Made by a program: the position numbers and the translations under genes
Assembly: GCF_030908385.1 (NCBI RefSeq)
Contig: NZ_CP133091.1
Location: 558,001 to 622,000, forward strand
From: Mangrovimonas sp. YM274
GTDB lineage: Bacteria > Bacteroidota > Bacteroidia > Flavobacteriales > Flavobacteriaceae
Reading direction: 5' to 3'
DNA length: 64,000 nt
In this document: positions 15,926 to 25,776 of the stretch, piece after piece
Position numbering within the stretch: the stretch's first letter is position 1
Layout: each line of letters begins with the position of its first letter
The notes under the pieces: generated by a model
What the model saw: the letters and a program-made list of their open reading frames with translations, nothing else
The model's database searches: none
Told to the model about the DNA's origin: nothing

Positions 15926-18174
15926 AACAGTATCTACTATTTATAATCATTATACTTTGCTTTTCAGGAATTGGGGTTGCCCAAGAAGCTCCTGTGAGGG
16001 ATTCCTTGAAGATAGGTTTGGTGTTAAGTGGAGGTGGTGCTAAAGGTTTTGCCCATATTGGGGTGTTAAAGGTGCTGGATAGCATTGGACTAAAAGTAGA
16101 TTATATTGCAGGTTCCAGTATGGGGGCCATTGTTGGGGCTTTATATGCTTCGGGCTATTCGGGGAAGCAATTGGATTCCATTTTTGGCAGTGTCAATTTT
16201 GATGAAGTTATTACAGATTTTCTGCCTAGGGAATCCAAGACTTTCTATGAGCGTGAAAATTCGGAAAAATATGCCTTAACCTTACCGTTTAATAAATTCA
16301 GGTTAAAGTTACCTTCGGCTATTTCAACAGGGCAAAATGTCTATAATTTATTGACCTATCTAACCTTGCCAGTAAGTGATGTCAGGGAATTTGATCAATT
16401 GCCAATTCCGTTTTTTTGCACGGCTACCAATGTGGAAACCGGGAAAGCAGTATATTTGGAAAGGGGCAATTTGGCTCAGGCCATTACGGCTAGTGGCGCT
16501 TTCCCTTCCTTGTTTCAGCCCGTCATAATCGATGATCAATTGCTCATAGACGGAGGAGTAACCAATAATTACCCTATCGAAGAATTAAAGGCAAAAGGAA
16601 TGGACCTTATTATTGGAGTGGATGTTCAAGATGATTTGGCTACGCGTGACGAATTGACTTCTGCTCCCGATATTCTTCTTCAAATTAATAATTACAGGAC
16701 CATAAATGACATGGTTTGGAAATCTGAGAAAACAGATATTTACATAAAACCGGATATCAAGGATTTCTCTGTAATTTCTTTTAGTGAAGGACAAAGAATT
16801 GTGAAAAATGGCGAAAAGGCCGCAAGAGTAAAACTTGAAGAGATTGTTGCGCTTTCTGAGAAATCTGGCACAACAAAAATAGCTTCAGAAACTAATTTGA
16901 AAAGTCCTGATAGCATTAGGATAAATGCTATTAGAATTGATGGTTACGAAAAGTATACCAGGGCTTATGTGCTGGGAAAATTGAAGCTTAAAAGTAATTC
17001 TACAGTAAGCTATACGGAATTTAGTAGAGGTGTGAATAATTTGATGGCGACCAACAATTTTGACAGTTTTGAGTATCGGTTTCAAAAATCCAGAGGCGTT
17101 GAAGGCTACGATTTGTTGGCGACCATTAATGAAAATAAAACAACAACCTACTTGCGGTTGGGCTTACATTATGACGAACTCTATAAAAGTGCGGCCATAC
17201 TGAACTTAACGCGCAAACGAGTTCTTTTTGATAATGATGTGTTGTCATTTGATGTGATGTTGGGCGATAACATTCGTTATAATTTTGATTATTTCATAGA
17301 CCGGGGGTTTTATTGGAGTATTGGATTAAAAACAAGATTTAACCAGTTTCATCGAGATGTCAATTCCCAATTGATTTTTAGAGCCTTTGAAGAAGAGGTG
17401 TCCAATGTAAACAAGGTGGATGTAGAATTGCAGGATTTCAATACGCAATTTTATGTGCAGACTTTATTTAGGAAGGATTTTGCTTTAATTGCCGGAGCCG
17501 AGCATAAACATTTAAGGATTGCATCCCAAACTTTGATCAGTCAGTTTAGCAATAATACCGATGATGAGTATCAGTTTGAGAATACAGATTATTTAAGTCT
17601 CTACGGGAACATTAAGTTGGACGCCTACAGCCATAGATATTTTCCTAAAAAAGGGTTTTATTTTAATGGGGATATACATTGGTATTTTTATGCGTCAAGT
17701 TTTAATGAAAACTTTGAACCTTTTACCATTGCCAAGGCAGATATAGGATATGCTTTTAAGATAACAAAAAGATTGTCCATGAATATTCTTGAACAGGGAG
17801 GTTTTAAAATGGGAGATAATTCAACGGCCTCTTTAGATTTTGCCCTAGGGGGCTATGCCAATAACTTCATTAACAATTTTGTTTCTTTTTACGGATATGA
17901 TTTTATGTCAATTCCGGGGAATAGTTTTGTGAAAAGTACGTTTACATTGGATTATGAGATCTTTAAAAAAAATCACCTTTTGCTAGCGGCTAATGTTGCC
18001 AACATAGAAGATGATATCTTTGAAACAGGTGAATGGTTTACTACTCCAGACTATTCTGGTTTTGCTGTTGGCTATTCTTTCGAAACGTTTTTAGGGCCTA
18101 TTGAGGCCAAATACACTTGGTCTCCCGAAACAAAAAACGACTATTGGTTTTTTAACTTGGGTTTTTGGTTTTAG
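15922..18174 (+). CDS. Patatin-like phospholipase with outer-membrane barrel (PlpD type)
   Basis: A 750-residue protein with a signal peptide (cleavage near VAQ21), a patatin domain and a C-terminal beta-barrel. The catalytic dyad is visible: oxyanion loop GGGAKG at 37-42, nucleophile S66 in G-S-S-M-G, and D210 in the D-G-G motif. After residue 310 a POTRA-like segment (IRINAIRIDGYEKYTRAYV) leads into repeated amphipathic strands that end with an aromatic residue (LGFWF), as in Omp85/D15-type barrels. This is the type V-d architecture that exports or anchors a lipase at the surface. Translation is coupled to uvrC through a four-base overlap. Confidence 0.9.
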   Translation: MKQYLLFIIIILCFSGIGVAQEAPVRDSLKIGLVLSGGGAKGFAHIGVLKVLDSIGLKVDYIAGSSMGAIVGALYASGYSGKQLDSIFGSVNFDEVITDFLPRESKTFYERENSEKYALTLPFNKFRLKLPSAISTGQNVYNLLTYLTLPVSDVREFDQLPIPFFCTATNVETGKAVYLERGNLAQAITASGAFPSLFQPVIIDDQLLIDGGVTNNYPIEELKAKGMDLIIGVDVQDDLATRDELTSAPDILLQINNYRTINDMVWKSEKTDIYIKPDIKDFSVISFSEGQRIVKNGEKAARVKLEEIVALSEKSGTTKIASETNLKSPDSIRINAIRIDGYEKYTRAYVLGKLKLKSNSTVSYTEFSRGVNNLMATNNFDSFEYRFQKSRGVEGYDLLATINENKTTTYLRLGLHYDELYKSAAILNLTRKRVLFDNDVLSFDVMLGDNIRYNFDYFIDRGFYWSIGLKTRFNQFHRDVNSQLIFRAFEEEVSNVNKVDVELQDFNTQFYVQTLFRKDFALIAGAEHKHLRIASQTLISQFSNNTDDEYQFENTDYLSLYGNIKLDAYSHRYFPKKGFYFNGDIHWYFYASSFNENFEPFTIAKADIGYAFKITKRLSMNILEQGGFKMGDNSTASLDFALGGYANNFINNFVSFYGYDFMSIPGNSFVKSTFTLDYEIFKKNHLLLAANVANIEDDIFETGEWFTTPDYSGFAVGYSFETFLGPIEAKYTWSPETKNDYWFFNLGFWF

Positions 18175-18475
18175 GGTTTGAAAAATCTACATGATGGCTT
18201 GTGTTGAGGGAGTGTTTGGATTTTATTAAAAATCTCCAAAATTTTTACGATATTTGCAGAACACCGCATGGTTTTAAGAGAAAACTATAAGGTTGCAAAA
18301 CGCTCCTGATAAATATTAAACAAGAATTTTAAGTGACACATTTTTGGACAGGTTTATTGGCGCATCTTCATTTTCTTATCAAGAGAAATCCTGAGTAAGT
18401 AGGCGTTTTGTGCCTTCAATGCAAGTGGCGGCGCCATTTGTTACATTTTACTTTCAACTATTAAAATAATTAACA
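18175..18475 (+). other. Long non-coding leader of hmgA with several pairable segments
   Basis: This 301-base gap contains no convincing ORF. It holds an eight-base hairpin (18268-18275 with 18281-18288, one G-T pair), a long-range helix (18294-18303 with 18403-18412, ten pairs including two G-T), a small hairpin (18372-18376 with 18384-18388), and TGGCGC 18358-18363, which is complementary to GCGCCA 18431-18436. The last pair crosses the long-range helix, as in a pseudoknot. I could not match it to a known riboswitch. Confidence 0.4.
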
Positions 18476-19636
18476 ATGCCTTTTTATCATAAACTAGGGA
18501 ACATACCCCCAAAACGTCATATACAATTCCGAAAGCCAGATGGAAGTTTGTACAGCGAGCAGCTTTTTGGGACTATAGGTTTTGATGGGATGTCCACCAA
18601 CTCCTATCACGAACAACGACCAACTCAGGTCAAAGCTATTCAAAATCAATATAGCGTCGCTCCAAAAATTGCTAGAGAAAACAACATGCAATCCTATCGG
18701 TTTAGAGGGTTTCAAGTGAAGCCGGAAAACGATTATTTGGAAAGTAGAAAAACGGTGCTAACCAATAGCGATTGTAGTATTATTTTAGCTGCTCCAAAGC
18801 AATCTACAACAGAATATTTCTATAAAAATACGGATGCCGATGAATTGATTTTCATCCATAAGGGAACAGGTAAATTACGTACGCATCTCGGGAATCTTGA
18901 CTTTAAATATGGAGACTATCTGTTGGTGCCAAGAGGGACTATCTATAAAATAGATTTTGACACCGAAGATAATCGCTTGTTCATAGTGGAATCGCGCCGT
19001 CCTATTTACACGCCTAAGCGTTACCGTAACTGGTTTGGGCAATTGTTGGAGCATTCGCCTTTCTGCGAGCGGGATATCAGACGCCCAGAAGAATTGGAAA
19101 CTTATAATGAATCGGGAGACTTTTTAATCAAGGTTAAAAAACAAGATGATATGTTTGATATGGTGTATGCCTCTCATCCTTTTGATGTGGTTGGCTATGA
19201 TGGCTATTGCTATCCGTATGCCTTTTCAATCCATGATTTTGAACCTATAACCGGACGTATCCACCAACCGCCACCAGTACACCAAACTTTCGAGACTGAT
19301 GCCTTTGTGGTGTGTAGTTTTGTGCCGCGTTTGTATGATTATCATCCAGAAAGTATTCCTGCGCCATACAACCATAGTAATATTGATAGCGATGAGGTGT
19401 TGTATTATGTAGATGGTGATTTTATGAGTAGAAATGACATTGCTGCGGGGCATATTTCATTGCATCCAGCGGGTATACCCCATGGACCGCATCCGGGAGC
19501 AACAGAACGCAGTATCGGAAAGGAAAAAACAGATGAATTGGCGGTAATGGTTGATACCTTTAAGCCTTTAAAAGTAACAGAAGAAGCATTAAAAATAGCA
19601 GACGAAGATTATTTTAAATCTTGGTTGGAACACTAA
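18476..19636 (+). CDS. hmgA: Homogentisate 1,2-dioxygenase
   Basis: This iron dioxygenase opens the ring of homogentisate to maleylacetoacetate in tyrosine degradation. The 386 residues start with PFYHKLGNIPPKRHIQFRKP and carry the cupin core with the late motif APYNHSNIDSDEVLYYVDGDF and GIPHGPHPG. Likely iron ligands are among H300, E307 and H336. It is shorter than human HGD (445) but normal for bacterial members. The HPPD gene that makes its substrate follows after 13 bases. Downstream enzymes of the pathway (maleylacetoacetate isomerase, fumarylacetoacetase) are not in the window. The long leader may carry regulation. Confidence 0.95.
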   Translation: MPFYHKLGNIPPKRHIQFRKPDGSLYSEQLFGTIGFDGMSTNSYHEQRPTQVKAIQNQYSVAPKIARENNMQSYRFRGFQVKPENDYLESRKTVLTNSDCSIILAAPKQSTTEYFYKNTDADELIFIHKGTGKLRTHLGNLDFKYGDYLLVPRGTIYKIDFDTEDNRLFIVESRRPIYTPKRYRNWFGQLLEHSPFCERDIRRPEELETYNESGDFLIKVKKQDDMFDMVYASHPFDVVGYDGYCYPYAFSIHDFEPITGRIHQPPPVHQTFETDAFVVCSFVPRLYDYHPESIPAPYNHSNIDSDEVLYYVDGDFMSRNDIAAGHISLHPAGIPHGPHPGATERSIGKEKTDELAVMVDTFKPLKVTEEALKIADEDYFKSWLEH

Positions 19637-19649
19637 AAAAATAAAGATT

Positions 19650-20810
19650 ATGAGTAAAGAAATTAAGTCGGTTGAATACGGACTGGAAAAAATATTTGAA
19701 GGAGCAGAGGACTTTTTGCCTTTGTTGGGAACGGATTATGTAGAGTTGTATGTAGGAAATGCTAAACAAGCTGCTCACTTTTATAAAACCGCCTTCGGAT
19801 TTCAATCTTATGCCTACAAAGGTTTGGAAACAGGTTCGAGAGATGAAGTGAGCTATGTGCTGCTTCAGGATAAAATTAGATTGGTGTTAACGACTCCGTT
19901 GAATAGTAAGTCGCCAATTAATGATCATATAGTGAAGCATGGAGATGGTGTGAAAGTTGTGGCGCTATGGGTAGATGATGCTAGAAGTGCTTATGAAGAA
20001 ACTACCAAAAGAGGTGCCAAGTCCTTTATGGAGCCTACGGTTGAGAAAGACGAATTTGGGGAAGTAGTGAAAGCAGGTATTTATACCTATGGAGAGACCG
20101 TTCATATGTTTGTAGAACGTAAAAACTACAATGGACAGTTCATGCCTGGGTTTGTAAAATGGGAATCGGAGTACAATCCAACCCCGACAGGTTTAAAATT
20201 CATAGACCACATGGTAGGAAATGTAGGTTGGGGTGAAATGAACACATGGGTAAAGTGGTATGAAGATGTGATGGGCTTTGTGAACTTCCTATCGTTTGAT
20301 GATAAGCAAATCCATACAGAATATTCTGCTTTGATGAGTAAGGTAATGAGTAATGGGAACGGTCGTATCAAATTTCCTATCAACGAACCTGCCGAAGGAA
20401 AAAAACGTTCTCAAATTGAAGAATATCTTGATTTTTATGAAGGTTCAGGGGTGCAGCACATTGCGGTAGCTACAGATGACATTATCAAAACTGTTTCTGA
20501 TTTGCGTTCTAGAGGCGTGGAATTCTTGTCAACACCTCCAGAAGAATATTATAGAGCAGTTCCTGGAAGGTTGGAAGAGTTCAGCCATGAGCTTCGTGAG
20601 GATATCGAAACCTTGAAAGGTTTGGGAATCATGATCGATGCCGATGAAGAAGGATATCTATTACAGATTTTTACCAAGCCGGTTGAAGATAGACCAACCC
20701 TGTTTTTTGAAATTATCCAAAGAATGGGAGCTCGCGGATTTGGAGCTGGAAATTTTAAAGCTCTTTTTGAATCCATCGAAAGAGAGCAAGAAAAAAGAGG
20801 TACTCTGTAA
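19650..20810 (+). CDS. hppD: 4-hydroxyphenylpyruvate dioxygenase
   Basis: HPPD converts 4-hydroxyphenylpyruvate to homogentisate with O2 and Fe(II). The 386-residue protein has two vicinal-oxygen-chelate domains. The iron triad is visible as H187 (FIDHMVGNV), H270 (GVQHIAVATDD) and E354 (LFFEIIQRMG). The C-terminal RGFGAGNFKALFESIEREQ is the helix that closes the active site. It forms an operon with hmgA and is followed by a terminator, so these two steps are transcribed as a unit. Confidence 0.97.
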   Translation: MSKEIKSVEYGLEKIFEGAEDFLPLLGTDYVELYVGNAKQAAHFYKTAFGFQSYAYKGLETGSRDEVSYVLLQDKIRLVLTTPLNSKSPINDHIVKHGDGVKVVALWVDDARSAYEETTKRGAKSFMEPTVEKDEFGEVVKAGIYTYGETVHMFVERKNYNGQFMPGFVKWESEYNPTPTGLKFIDHMVGNVGWGEMNTWVKWYEDVMGFVNFLSFDDKQIHTEYSALMSKVMSNGNGRIKFPINEPAEGKKRSQIEEYLDFYEGSGVQHIAVATDDIIKTVSDLRSRGVEFLSTPPEEYYRAVPGRLEEFSHELREDIETLKGLGIMIDADEEGYLLQIFTKPVEDRPTLFFEIIQRMGARGFGAGNFKALFESIEREQEKRGTL

Positions 20811-20832
20811 AAAAATAAGATTTAACATTATC

Positions 20833-20874
20833 AAAAAACTCCACTGGGCAACTATGGAGTTTTTTGTTTTTTAT
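20833..20874 (+). terminator. Rho-independent terminator after hmgA-hppD
   Basis: An eleven-base inverted repeat (20833-20843 with 20855-20865, core ACTCCA/TGGAGT) ends in a T-rich tract. Confidence 0.85.
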
Positions 20875-20956
20875 ACATTTGGAACAGTAATTGTTTGTCA
20901 ACTTTTTTAACAGCCTGATAAATTGTCAAAAGTTAGGAGGGCAATATACTTTTAAC

Positions 20957-21736
20957 ATGAAATTTAACCTTTTTTTTCTCAGTTTTCTTTTCTTTGCGCA
21001 AATTGCTTCTGCTCAGGACAAAACAGCTTTTGGTGGAGGTGAATGGTTCAAGTTTAAGATGAGTTACAGTGGGTTTTTAAAGGCCGGTAACGCAACACTT
21101 GAAGTGCATGAAAAAGTGCTGGATGGTAAAGAGGTGTACCATGTTGTTGGTAAGGGGTGGACAACGGGAGCTATTGGATGGTTCTTTAAAGTAGATGACC
21201 ATTACGAAAGTTATTTCGACAGAGAGACAGGGGCACCCTATAGGTTCATTAGAAAGATTGACGAAGGTGGACATACCAAGAATCTTGAAATAAGATTTGA
21301 TCACGATCAAAATAAGGCTCATGTTAACAACTATAAAAATGGGAGAAGACAGGAGTTTGCCACAGAAAATGATGTTCAGGACATGGTATCGGCGTTTTAT
21401 TATTTGCGCAATAATTATGATACGGAAAGAATAAAGGTTGGGGATGTGGTGAAATTGAACATGTTTTTTGATGAAGAAAACTACGTGTTCAAACTTAAAT
21501 TTTTGGGAAGGGAAACCATTGAGACAGAATTTGGAAAAGTAAAGACACTTAAATTCAGACCGTATGTAATGGCGGGACGAGTATTTAAGGAACAAGAAAG
21601 TTTAACCTTGTGGGTGAGTGCAGATGACAACAAAATCCCATTAAAAATAAAAGCAGATTTGGCAGTGGGATCGTTACGGGCAGAACTGGAATCCTTCAGG
21701 GGCTTGAAACACTCATTCCAAATTCAATTTGATTAA
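20957..21736 (+). CDS. DUF3108 domain-containing secreted protein
   Basis: A 259-residue protein with a clear signal peptide (MKFNLFFLSFLFFAQIASAQ). The rest is beta-rich and matches the DUF3108 pattern: FKFKMSYSGFLKAGNATLEV, AFYYLRNNYD, and the ending WVSADDNKIPLKIKADLAVGSLRAELESF. The function is unknown; the fold is expected to be an elongated periplasmic beta sheet. I chose ATG 20957 because the longer reading frame from 20891 places 22 unrelated residues before the signal peptide. It lies seven bases before kynA and is probably cotranscribed with it. Confidence 0.85.
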   Translation: MKFNLFFLSFLFFAQIASAQDKTAFGGGEWFKFKMSYSGFLKAGNATLEVHEKVLDGKEVYHVVGKGWTTGAIGWFFKVDDHYESYFDRETGAPYRFIRKIDEGGHTKNLEIRFDHDQNKAHVNNYKNGRRQEFATENDVQDMVSAFYYLRNNYDTERIKVGDVVKLNMFFDEENYVFKLKFLGRETIETEFGKVKTLKFRPYVMAGRVFKEQESLTLWVSADDNKIPLKIKADLAVGSLRAELESFRGLKHSFQIQFD

Positions 21737-21742
21737 CTACAT

Positions 21743-22675
21743 ATGGCCAACCCAAATAAATTTGACAATGTAATTGAGGAGCTTGAAGATAAGTTCCAAT
21801 CCATCAATCAAAATACCGAAGACCACTTAAAAGGGCTACTTTATAGTAAGCCTATAACCTATTGGGATTATATCCAAACAGACGCTCTTTTGGGGCTACA
21901 GATTCAGCGCACGCAATTGCCGGATGAAATGGTGTTTATAGCTTATCACCAAATCAATGAGCTGTTATTTAAAATGATTTTGTGGGAAATTGAGCAGGTG
22001 GCAGAATGTAAGGAGCTAAAAGCCGATTTCTTTGCAGAAAAGGTAATGCGTGTTAGTCGATATTTTGATATGTTGACCACCTCTTTCAATATCATGCGAG
22101 AGGGTATGGAAGTGGAGCAGTACATGAAGTTTCGACATACATTGACTCCTGCCAGTGGGTTCCAAAGTGCACAATATCGTATGATAGAATTTGCTTCAAC
22201 AGAGCTTATCAATTTGATAGATTATAGGTTCCGTGCCACCATAGATAGAAATACGCCGTATACGCATGCTTTTGAACATTTGTATTGGCAAGCCGCAGGA
22301 AAGGATTACAAAACTGGGAAAAAATCAACGCTTTTAGTTAATTTTGAAAAGCGCTACAAAGAGGAGTTCCTTAGGTTTATGGAGGGGTATAATACCAAAA
22401 ATCTTTGGACTAGATTCAAGGAGTTGCCTACGGAGGCACAAAAGGATGAGAATCTGGTAAAAGCTATGAGACATTATGACTATACAGTAAACATTACATG
22501 GGTCATGGCACATTACAATACCGCAAGGCATTATATAGAAAGTGGTCTTGGAGATGGCGAAGCAACTGGAGGAAGCGATTGGAAGAAATATATGCATCCC
22601 AAATACCAAAGGCGTATATTTTTCCCGGAATTATGGTCGCAGGAGGAGTTGGATAACTGGGGAGAGAATATTTAA
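21743..22675 (+). CDS. kynA: Tryptophan 2,3-dioxygenase
   Basis: A heme enzyme that oxidises L-tryptophan to N-formylkynurenine, the first step of the kynurenine pathway. The 310-residue sequence shows the TDO signatures YWDYIQTDALLGLQ near residue 40, DEMVFIAYHQINELLFKMILWE, the active-site stretch LTPASGFQSAQYRMIEF near 135, and WVMAHYNTARHYIE near 255, with the expected distal and proximal His. Other kynurenine-pathway genes are not in the window. It is oddly preceded by a DUF3108 gene and followed after 15 bases by a cell-wall peptidase gene. Confidence 0.95.
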   Translation: MANPNKFDNVIEELEDKFQSINQNTEDHLKGLLYSKPITYWDYIQTDALLGLQIQRTQLPDEMVFIAYHQINELLFKMILWEIEQVAECKELKADFFAEKVMRVSRYFDMLTTSFNIMREGMEVEQYMKFRHTLTPASGFQSAQYRMIEFASTELINLIDYRFRATIDRNTPYTHAFEHLYWQAAGKDYKTGKKSTLLVNFEKRYKEEFLRFMEGYNTKNLWTRFKELPTEAQKDENLVKAMRHYDYTVNITWVMAHYNTARHYIESGLGDGEATGGSDWKKYMHPKYQRRIFFPELWSQEELDNWGENI

Positions 22676-22690
22676 AAATGATATAATTTA

Positions 22691-23992
22691 ATGCAAACAA
22701 GATTATTAACAGCACTATTTGTGTGTGTGGCATTTTTATCATGTAAGGATGATAAAAAGGTGAATGAAGAGAAAATTGAGCCGTTACAAACTTTTGTTGA
22801 ACCTGCAGAAATTCATGAGTTTGGATTCAATCTTAACGATTTTGTCGTAAAACGGGATACCATTCAATCCGGTGATAGCTTTGGGGCTATCATGGAGCGC
22901 AACAAGATTGGGTACCCTATGATTTATAATATTGTAGAAAGCGCTAAGGATAGCTTCGATATTGCAAGAAGACTTCAAGTAGGAAAGCCTTATACCTTAT
23001 TGTGTTCTAAAGATTCACTGGAATTACCACAGTGTTTTATTTATCAGCCTAACCAAGAAGAATATGTGGTGATTAATTTTAAAGATTCCATTCATGCATA
23101 TACCAATAGGAAACCTATAAAGTATGTTGAAAAGGAAGCTACCGGAATTATAGACAGCAACATTTCCGAAACTTTGGAGTCCCAAGGCTTGAGTCCGAGA
23201 CTAGCCTATATGATGGCGGACGATATTTACGCTTGGACTATAGATTTTAGACGCCTGCAACGAGGAGATCGCTTTAAAGTGATTTACACCGATAAATATA
23301 TTGACGATAGTATTTATGTAGGAGTAGACAAAATTAAAGCTGCGTATTTCGAACATAACAACGAACCTTTTTACGCCTTCCGATTTAAAACAGATACTGT
23401 TAAGGGTATCGTTGATTATTTTAATGAGGAGGCTAAAAATTTACGTCGCGCTTTCTTGAAGTCGCCAGTTAAATTTGGACGAATTTCATCTAGATACAAT
23501 CTAAAACGCCGCATTGCCTATTATGGGTATAAGGTTAGGCCTCATAAAGGAACCGATTTTGCCGCCTCTATTGGGACGCCTATTATGGCAACTGCCAATG
23601 GAACCGTGACAGAGTCTACAAGACGTGGTGGTAATGGAAAATATGTGAAGATAAGGCATAATGCTACTTACGAAACACAGTATCTGCACATGAAAGCCCA
23701 AAATGTTAAAAAAGGGCAATTTGTAAAGCAAGGAGACATTATTGGTTGGGTTGGTATGACTGGTAATACTGGTGGGCCTCACGTATGCTACCGCTTCTGG
23801 AAGAATGGTAGGCAAGTAGACCCTCTAAGGGAAAAACTGCCAGAGGCCAAACCTATTTCGGATAGTTTAAAAACAAGATATTTAGATTTTATAACGCCAA
23901 TAAGAGAACGCTTGGATGGAATTCAGTTTAATGAAACCCGAATAGATGAAGATTTGTTGGCAGAAGAAACATTAATTACTCAAGCAAAATAA
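22691..23992 (+). CDS. M23 family peptidoglycan endopeptidase lipoprotein with HxC zinc motif
   Basis: A 433-residue lipoprotein (lipobox FLSC18) that would cut peptide cross-links of peptidoglycan in the periplasm. An N-terminal OapA/LysM-like region (about 50-240) precedes the LytM domain. The first zinc motif is intact: H285-x3-D289 in [10 protein letters not shown]. The second motif, normally H-x-H, reads H364-V-C366 in [12 protein letters not shown], so a Cys replaces the zinc-binding His. I recall this variant in other flavobacterial M23 proteins, and Cys can bind zinc, so the enzyme may be active. It is followed two bases later by pgi. Confidence 0.9.
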   Translation: MQTRLLTALFVCVAFLSCKDDKKVNEEKIEPLQTFVEPAEIHEFGFNLNDFVVKRDTIQSGDSFGAIMERNKIGYPMIYNIVESAKDSFDIARRLQVGKPYTLLCSKDSLELPQCFIYQPNQEEYVVINFKDSIHAYTNRKPIKYVEKEATGIIDSNISETLESQGLSPRLAYMMADDIYAWTIDFRRLQRGDRFKVIYTDKYIDDSIYVGVDKIKAAYFEHNNEPFYAFRFKTDTVKGIVDYFNEEAKNLRRAFLKSPVKFGRISSRYNLKRRIAYYGYKVRPHKGTDFAASIGTPIMATANGTVTESTRRGGNGKYVKIRHNATYETQYLHMKAQNVKKGQFVKQGDIIGWVGMTGNTGGPHVCYRFWKNGRQVDPLREKLPEAKPISDSLKTRYLDFITPIRERLDGIQFNETRIDEDLLAEETLITQAK

Positions 23993-23994
23993 AA

Positions 23995-25617
23995 ATGGCA
24001 TTAAAAGCAATAAACCCGACGACTACAGAGGCATGGAAGCAGCTGAAAGAGCATTTTGAAACCGTGAAAGATGCGCATGTGAAAGATTGGTTTGCTCAGG
24101 ACTCTCAAAGAGCAGATAGTATGAGTATTGCATGGGAAGACTTTTATGTAGATTTTTCCAAAAATAGGATAACTGCAGAAACTCTTGGTTTGTTGTTAAA
24201 ATTGGCAGAAGAAGTAGATCTTAAGGATGCTATTGCTAAATATTTTGAGGGAGATATCATCAATGAAACTGAAGGTAGGGCGGTTTTGCATACGGCTTTG
24301 AGAGCGCCAAAAACTGCTGAAGTGTTTGTGGATGGAGAAAATGTTATGCCCGAGATTTATGAGGTAAAGGAAAAGATGAAAGCTTTTACCAATCAAGTTG
24401 TTTCCGGCGAATTAAAAGGATATACAGGCAAACCTTTTACAGATATCGTAAACATAGGAATTGGTGGATCCGATTTGGGGCCGGCTATGGTTGTGGATTC
24501 GCTTACCTATTATAAAAATCACTTAAAGACACATTTTGTAAGCAATGTTGATGGCGATCATGTCAATGAAGTTATCAAGCACTTGGATCCAGAAACAACA
24601 TTGTTTGTTATAGTTTCAAAAACCTTTACAACACAAGAAACTTTGTCTAATGCCAATACCATTAGAAATTGGTTCTTAATCAATGCTCCGGAAGAAGCTG
24701 TTGCCAAGCATTTTGTGGCAGTATCTACTAATATTGAGCGTGTAAAGGCCTTTGGAATTGATGAAACCAATATTTTCCCAATGTGGAATTGGGTTGGAGG
24801 ACGGTTCTCTTTATGGAGTGCAGTAGGTTTGTCAATCAGTCTTTCTGTAGGCTTTGAGAATTTTGATAAACTATTGTTGGGAGCCCACAAAATGGATGAC
24901 CATTTTAGAACCTCTAGTTTCGATACCAATATTCCTGTGATATCTGCACTGTTAAGTGTATGGTACAATAACTTCTTCGGTGTTGAAACCGAGGCAGTAA
25001 TTCCTTATTCTCAATACTTAAATCAGTTTGCTACCTATTTGCAGCAAGGGATTATGGAAAGTAACGGAAAGAGTATCGACCGAAGTGGAGCCCCTGTAAA
25101 TTATCAAACAGGAACTATTATATGGGGAGAGCCAGGAACTAATTCGCAACATGCCTTTTTTCAATTAATTCATCAAGGAACAAAATTGATTCCGGCAGAA
25201 TTTATTGGTTTTGCACAAGCATTGCATGGAGATAAAGACCATCAAGATAAATTGATGTCCAACTTTTTGGCGCAAACTGAAGCCCTGTTAAATGGAAAAA
25301 CAAAGCAACAGGTTATAGATGAAGGCGCAGCGGACACTTTGGTGCCTTTTAAGGTCTTTGAAGGCAATAAGCCTACAACTTCTATCTTAATTGAGAAATT
25401 AACGCCAGAGAGCCTAGGAAAGCTTATTGCTATGTATGAGCATAAGATTTTTGTACAAGGGGTCGTTTGGAATATTTTTAGTTATGATCAGTTTGGTGTA
25501 GAGTTGGGAAAACAATTGGCAAATACTATTCTGGAAGACATCAATGCTTCAGGAAATGGTAATAACCACGATGCCTCTACTCAAAATCTTTTAGAGTTTT
25601 ACAAAAAACAAGGTTAA
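23995..25617 (+). CDS. pgi: Glucose-6-phosphate isomerase
   Basis: Interconverts glucose-6-phosphate and fructose-6-phosphate in the cytoplasm. Both family signatures are present: the first around [20 protein letters not shown] (near residue 265) and the second around [20 protein letters not shown] (near 380). The phosphate-binding [13 protein letters not shown] segment lies near 155 and the catalytic His and Glu fall within these motifs. At 540 residues it is the common long bacterial type. It starts two bases after the M23 peptidase gene, so the two are likely cotranscribed despite having no functional link. Confidence 0.97.
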   Translation: MALKAINPTTTEAWKQLKEHFETVKDAHVKDWFAQDSQRADSMSIAWEDFYVDFSKNRITAETLGLLLKLAEEVDLKDAIAKYFEGDIINETEGRAVLHTALRAPKTAEVFVDGENVMPEIYEVKEKMKAFTNQVVSGELKGYTGKPFTDIVNIGIGGSDLGPAMVVDSLTYYKNHLKTHFVSNVDGDHVNEVIKHLDPETTLFVIVSKTFTTQETLSNANTIRNWFLINAPEEAVAKHFVAVSTNIERVKAFGIDETNIFPMWNWVGGRFSLWSAVGLSISLSVGFENFDKLLLGAHKMDDHFRTSSFDTNIPVISALLSVWYNNFFGVETEAVIPYSQYLNQFATYLQQGIMESNGKSIDRSGAPVNYQTGTIIWGEPGTNSQHAFFQLIHQGTKLIPAEFIGFAQALHGDKDHQDKLMSNFLAQTEALLNGKTKQQVIDEGAADTLVPFKVFEGNKPTTSILIEKLTPESLGKLIAMYEHKIFVQGVVWNIFSYDQFGVELGKQLANTILEDINASGNGNNHDASTQNLLEFYKKQG

Positions 25618-25640
25618 TAAATGTTAAAAAACATTTATTA
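25615..25640 (+). terminator. AT-rich inverted repeat at the pgi stop codon
   Basis: A perfect eleven-base inverted repeat (25615-25625 with 25630-25640) begins at the pgi stop codon. It is followed within about eight bases by a T-rich stretch. The stem has only one G-C pair per arm, so termination strength is uncertain. Confidence 0.45.
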
Positions 25641-25737
25641 GCTTTCATTTTTTAATTGTTGATAATTTAGGATTAATCATTAACTTTCAGGTGCTTAATT
25701 GCTAACATTGAGGTAATATTTGATTATTTTTAATGAG

Positions 25738-25745
25738 TAATTTTG
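25738..25745 (+). promoter_or_regulatory. -7 element match before the TonB receptor at 25.8 kb
   Basis: TAATTTTG fits TAnnTTTG, 31 bases before the start codon. A TTG lies 15 bases upstream of it (25720-25722), shorter than the usual spacing. Confidence 0.5.
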
Positions 25746-25776
25746 CCAAGACTAATTCAAATTTCAACAATTAAAC

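Noticed and set aside
18373-18400. CTTATCAAGAG near the hmgA start, as in the first helix of SAM-I riboswitches
   Set aside because: The following core (GGxGGAGGGAxxGGCCC and GAxGAAxCC) is absent, so this is not a SAM-I riboswitch.
21077-21595. 172-codon reverse frame inside the DUF3108 gene
   Set aside because: The forward frame has a signal peptide and family motifs; the reverse frame is Phe/Ile-rich with no domain.
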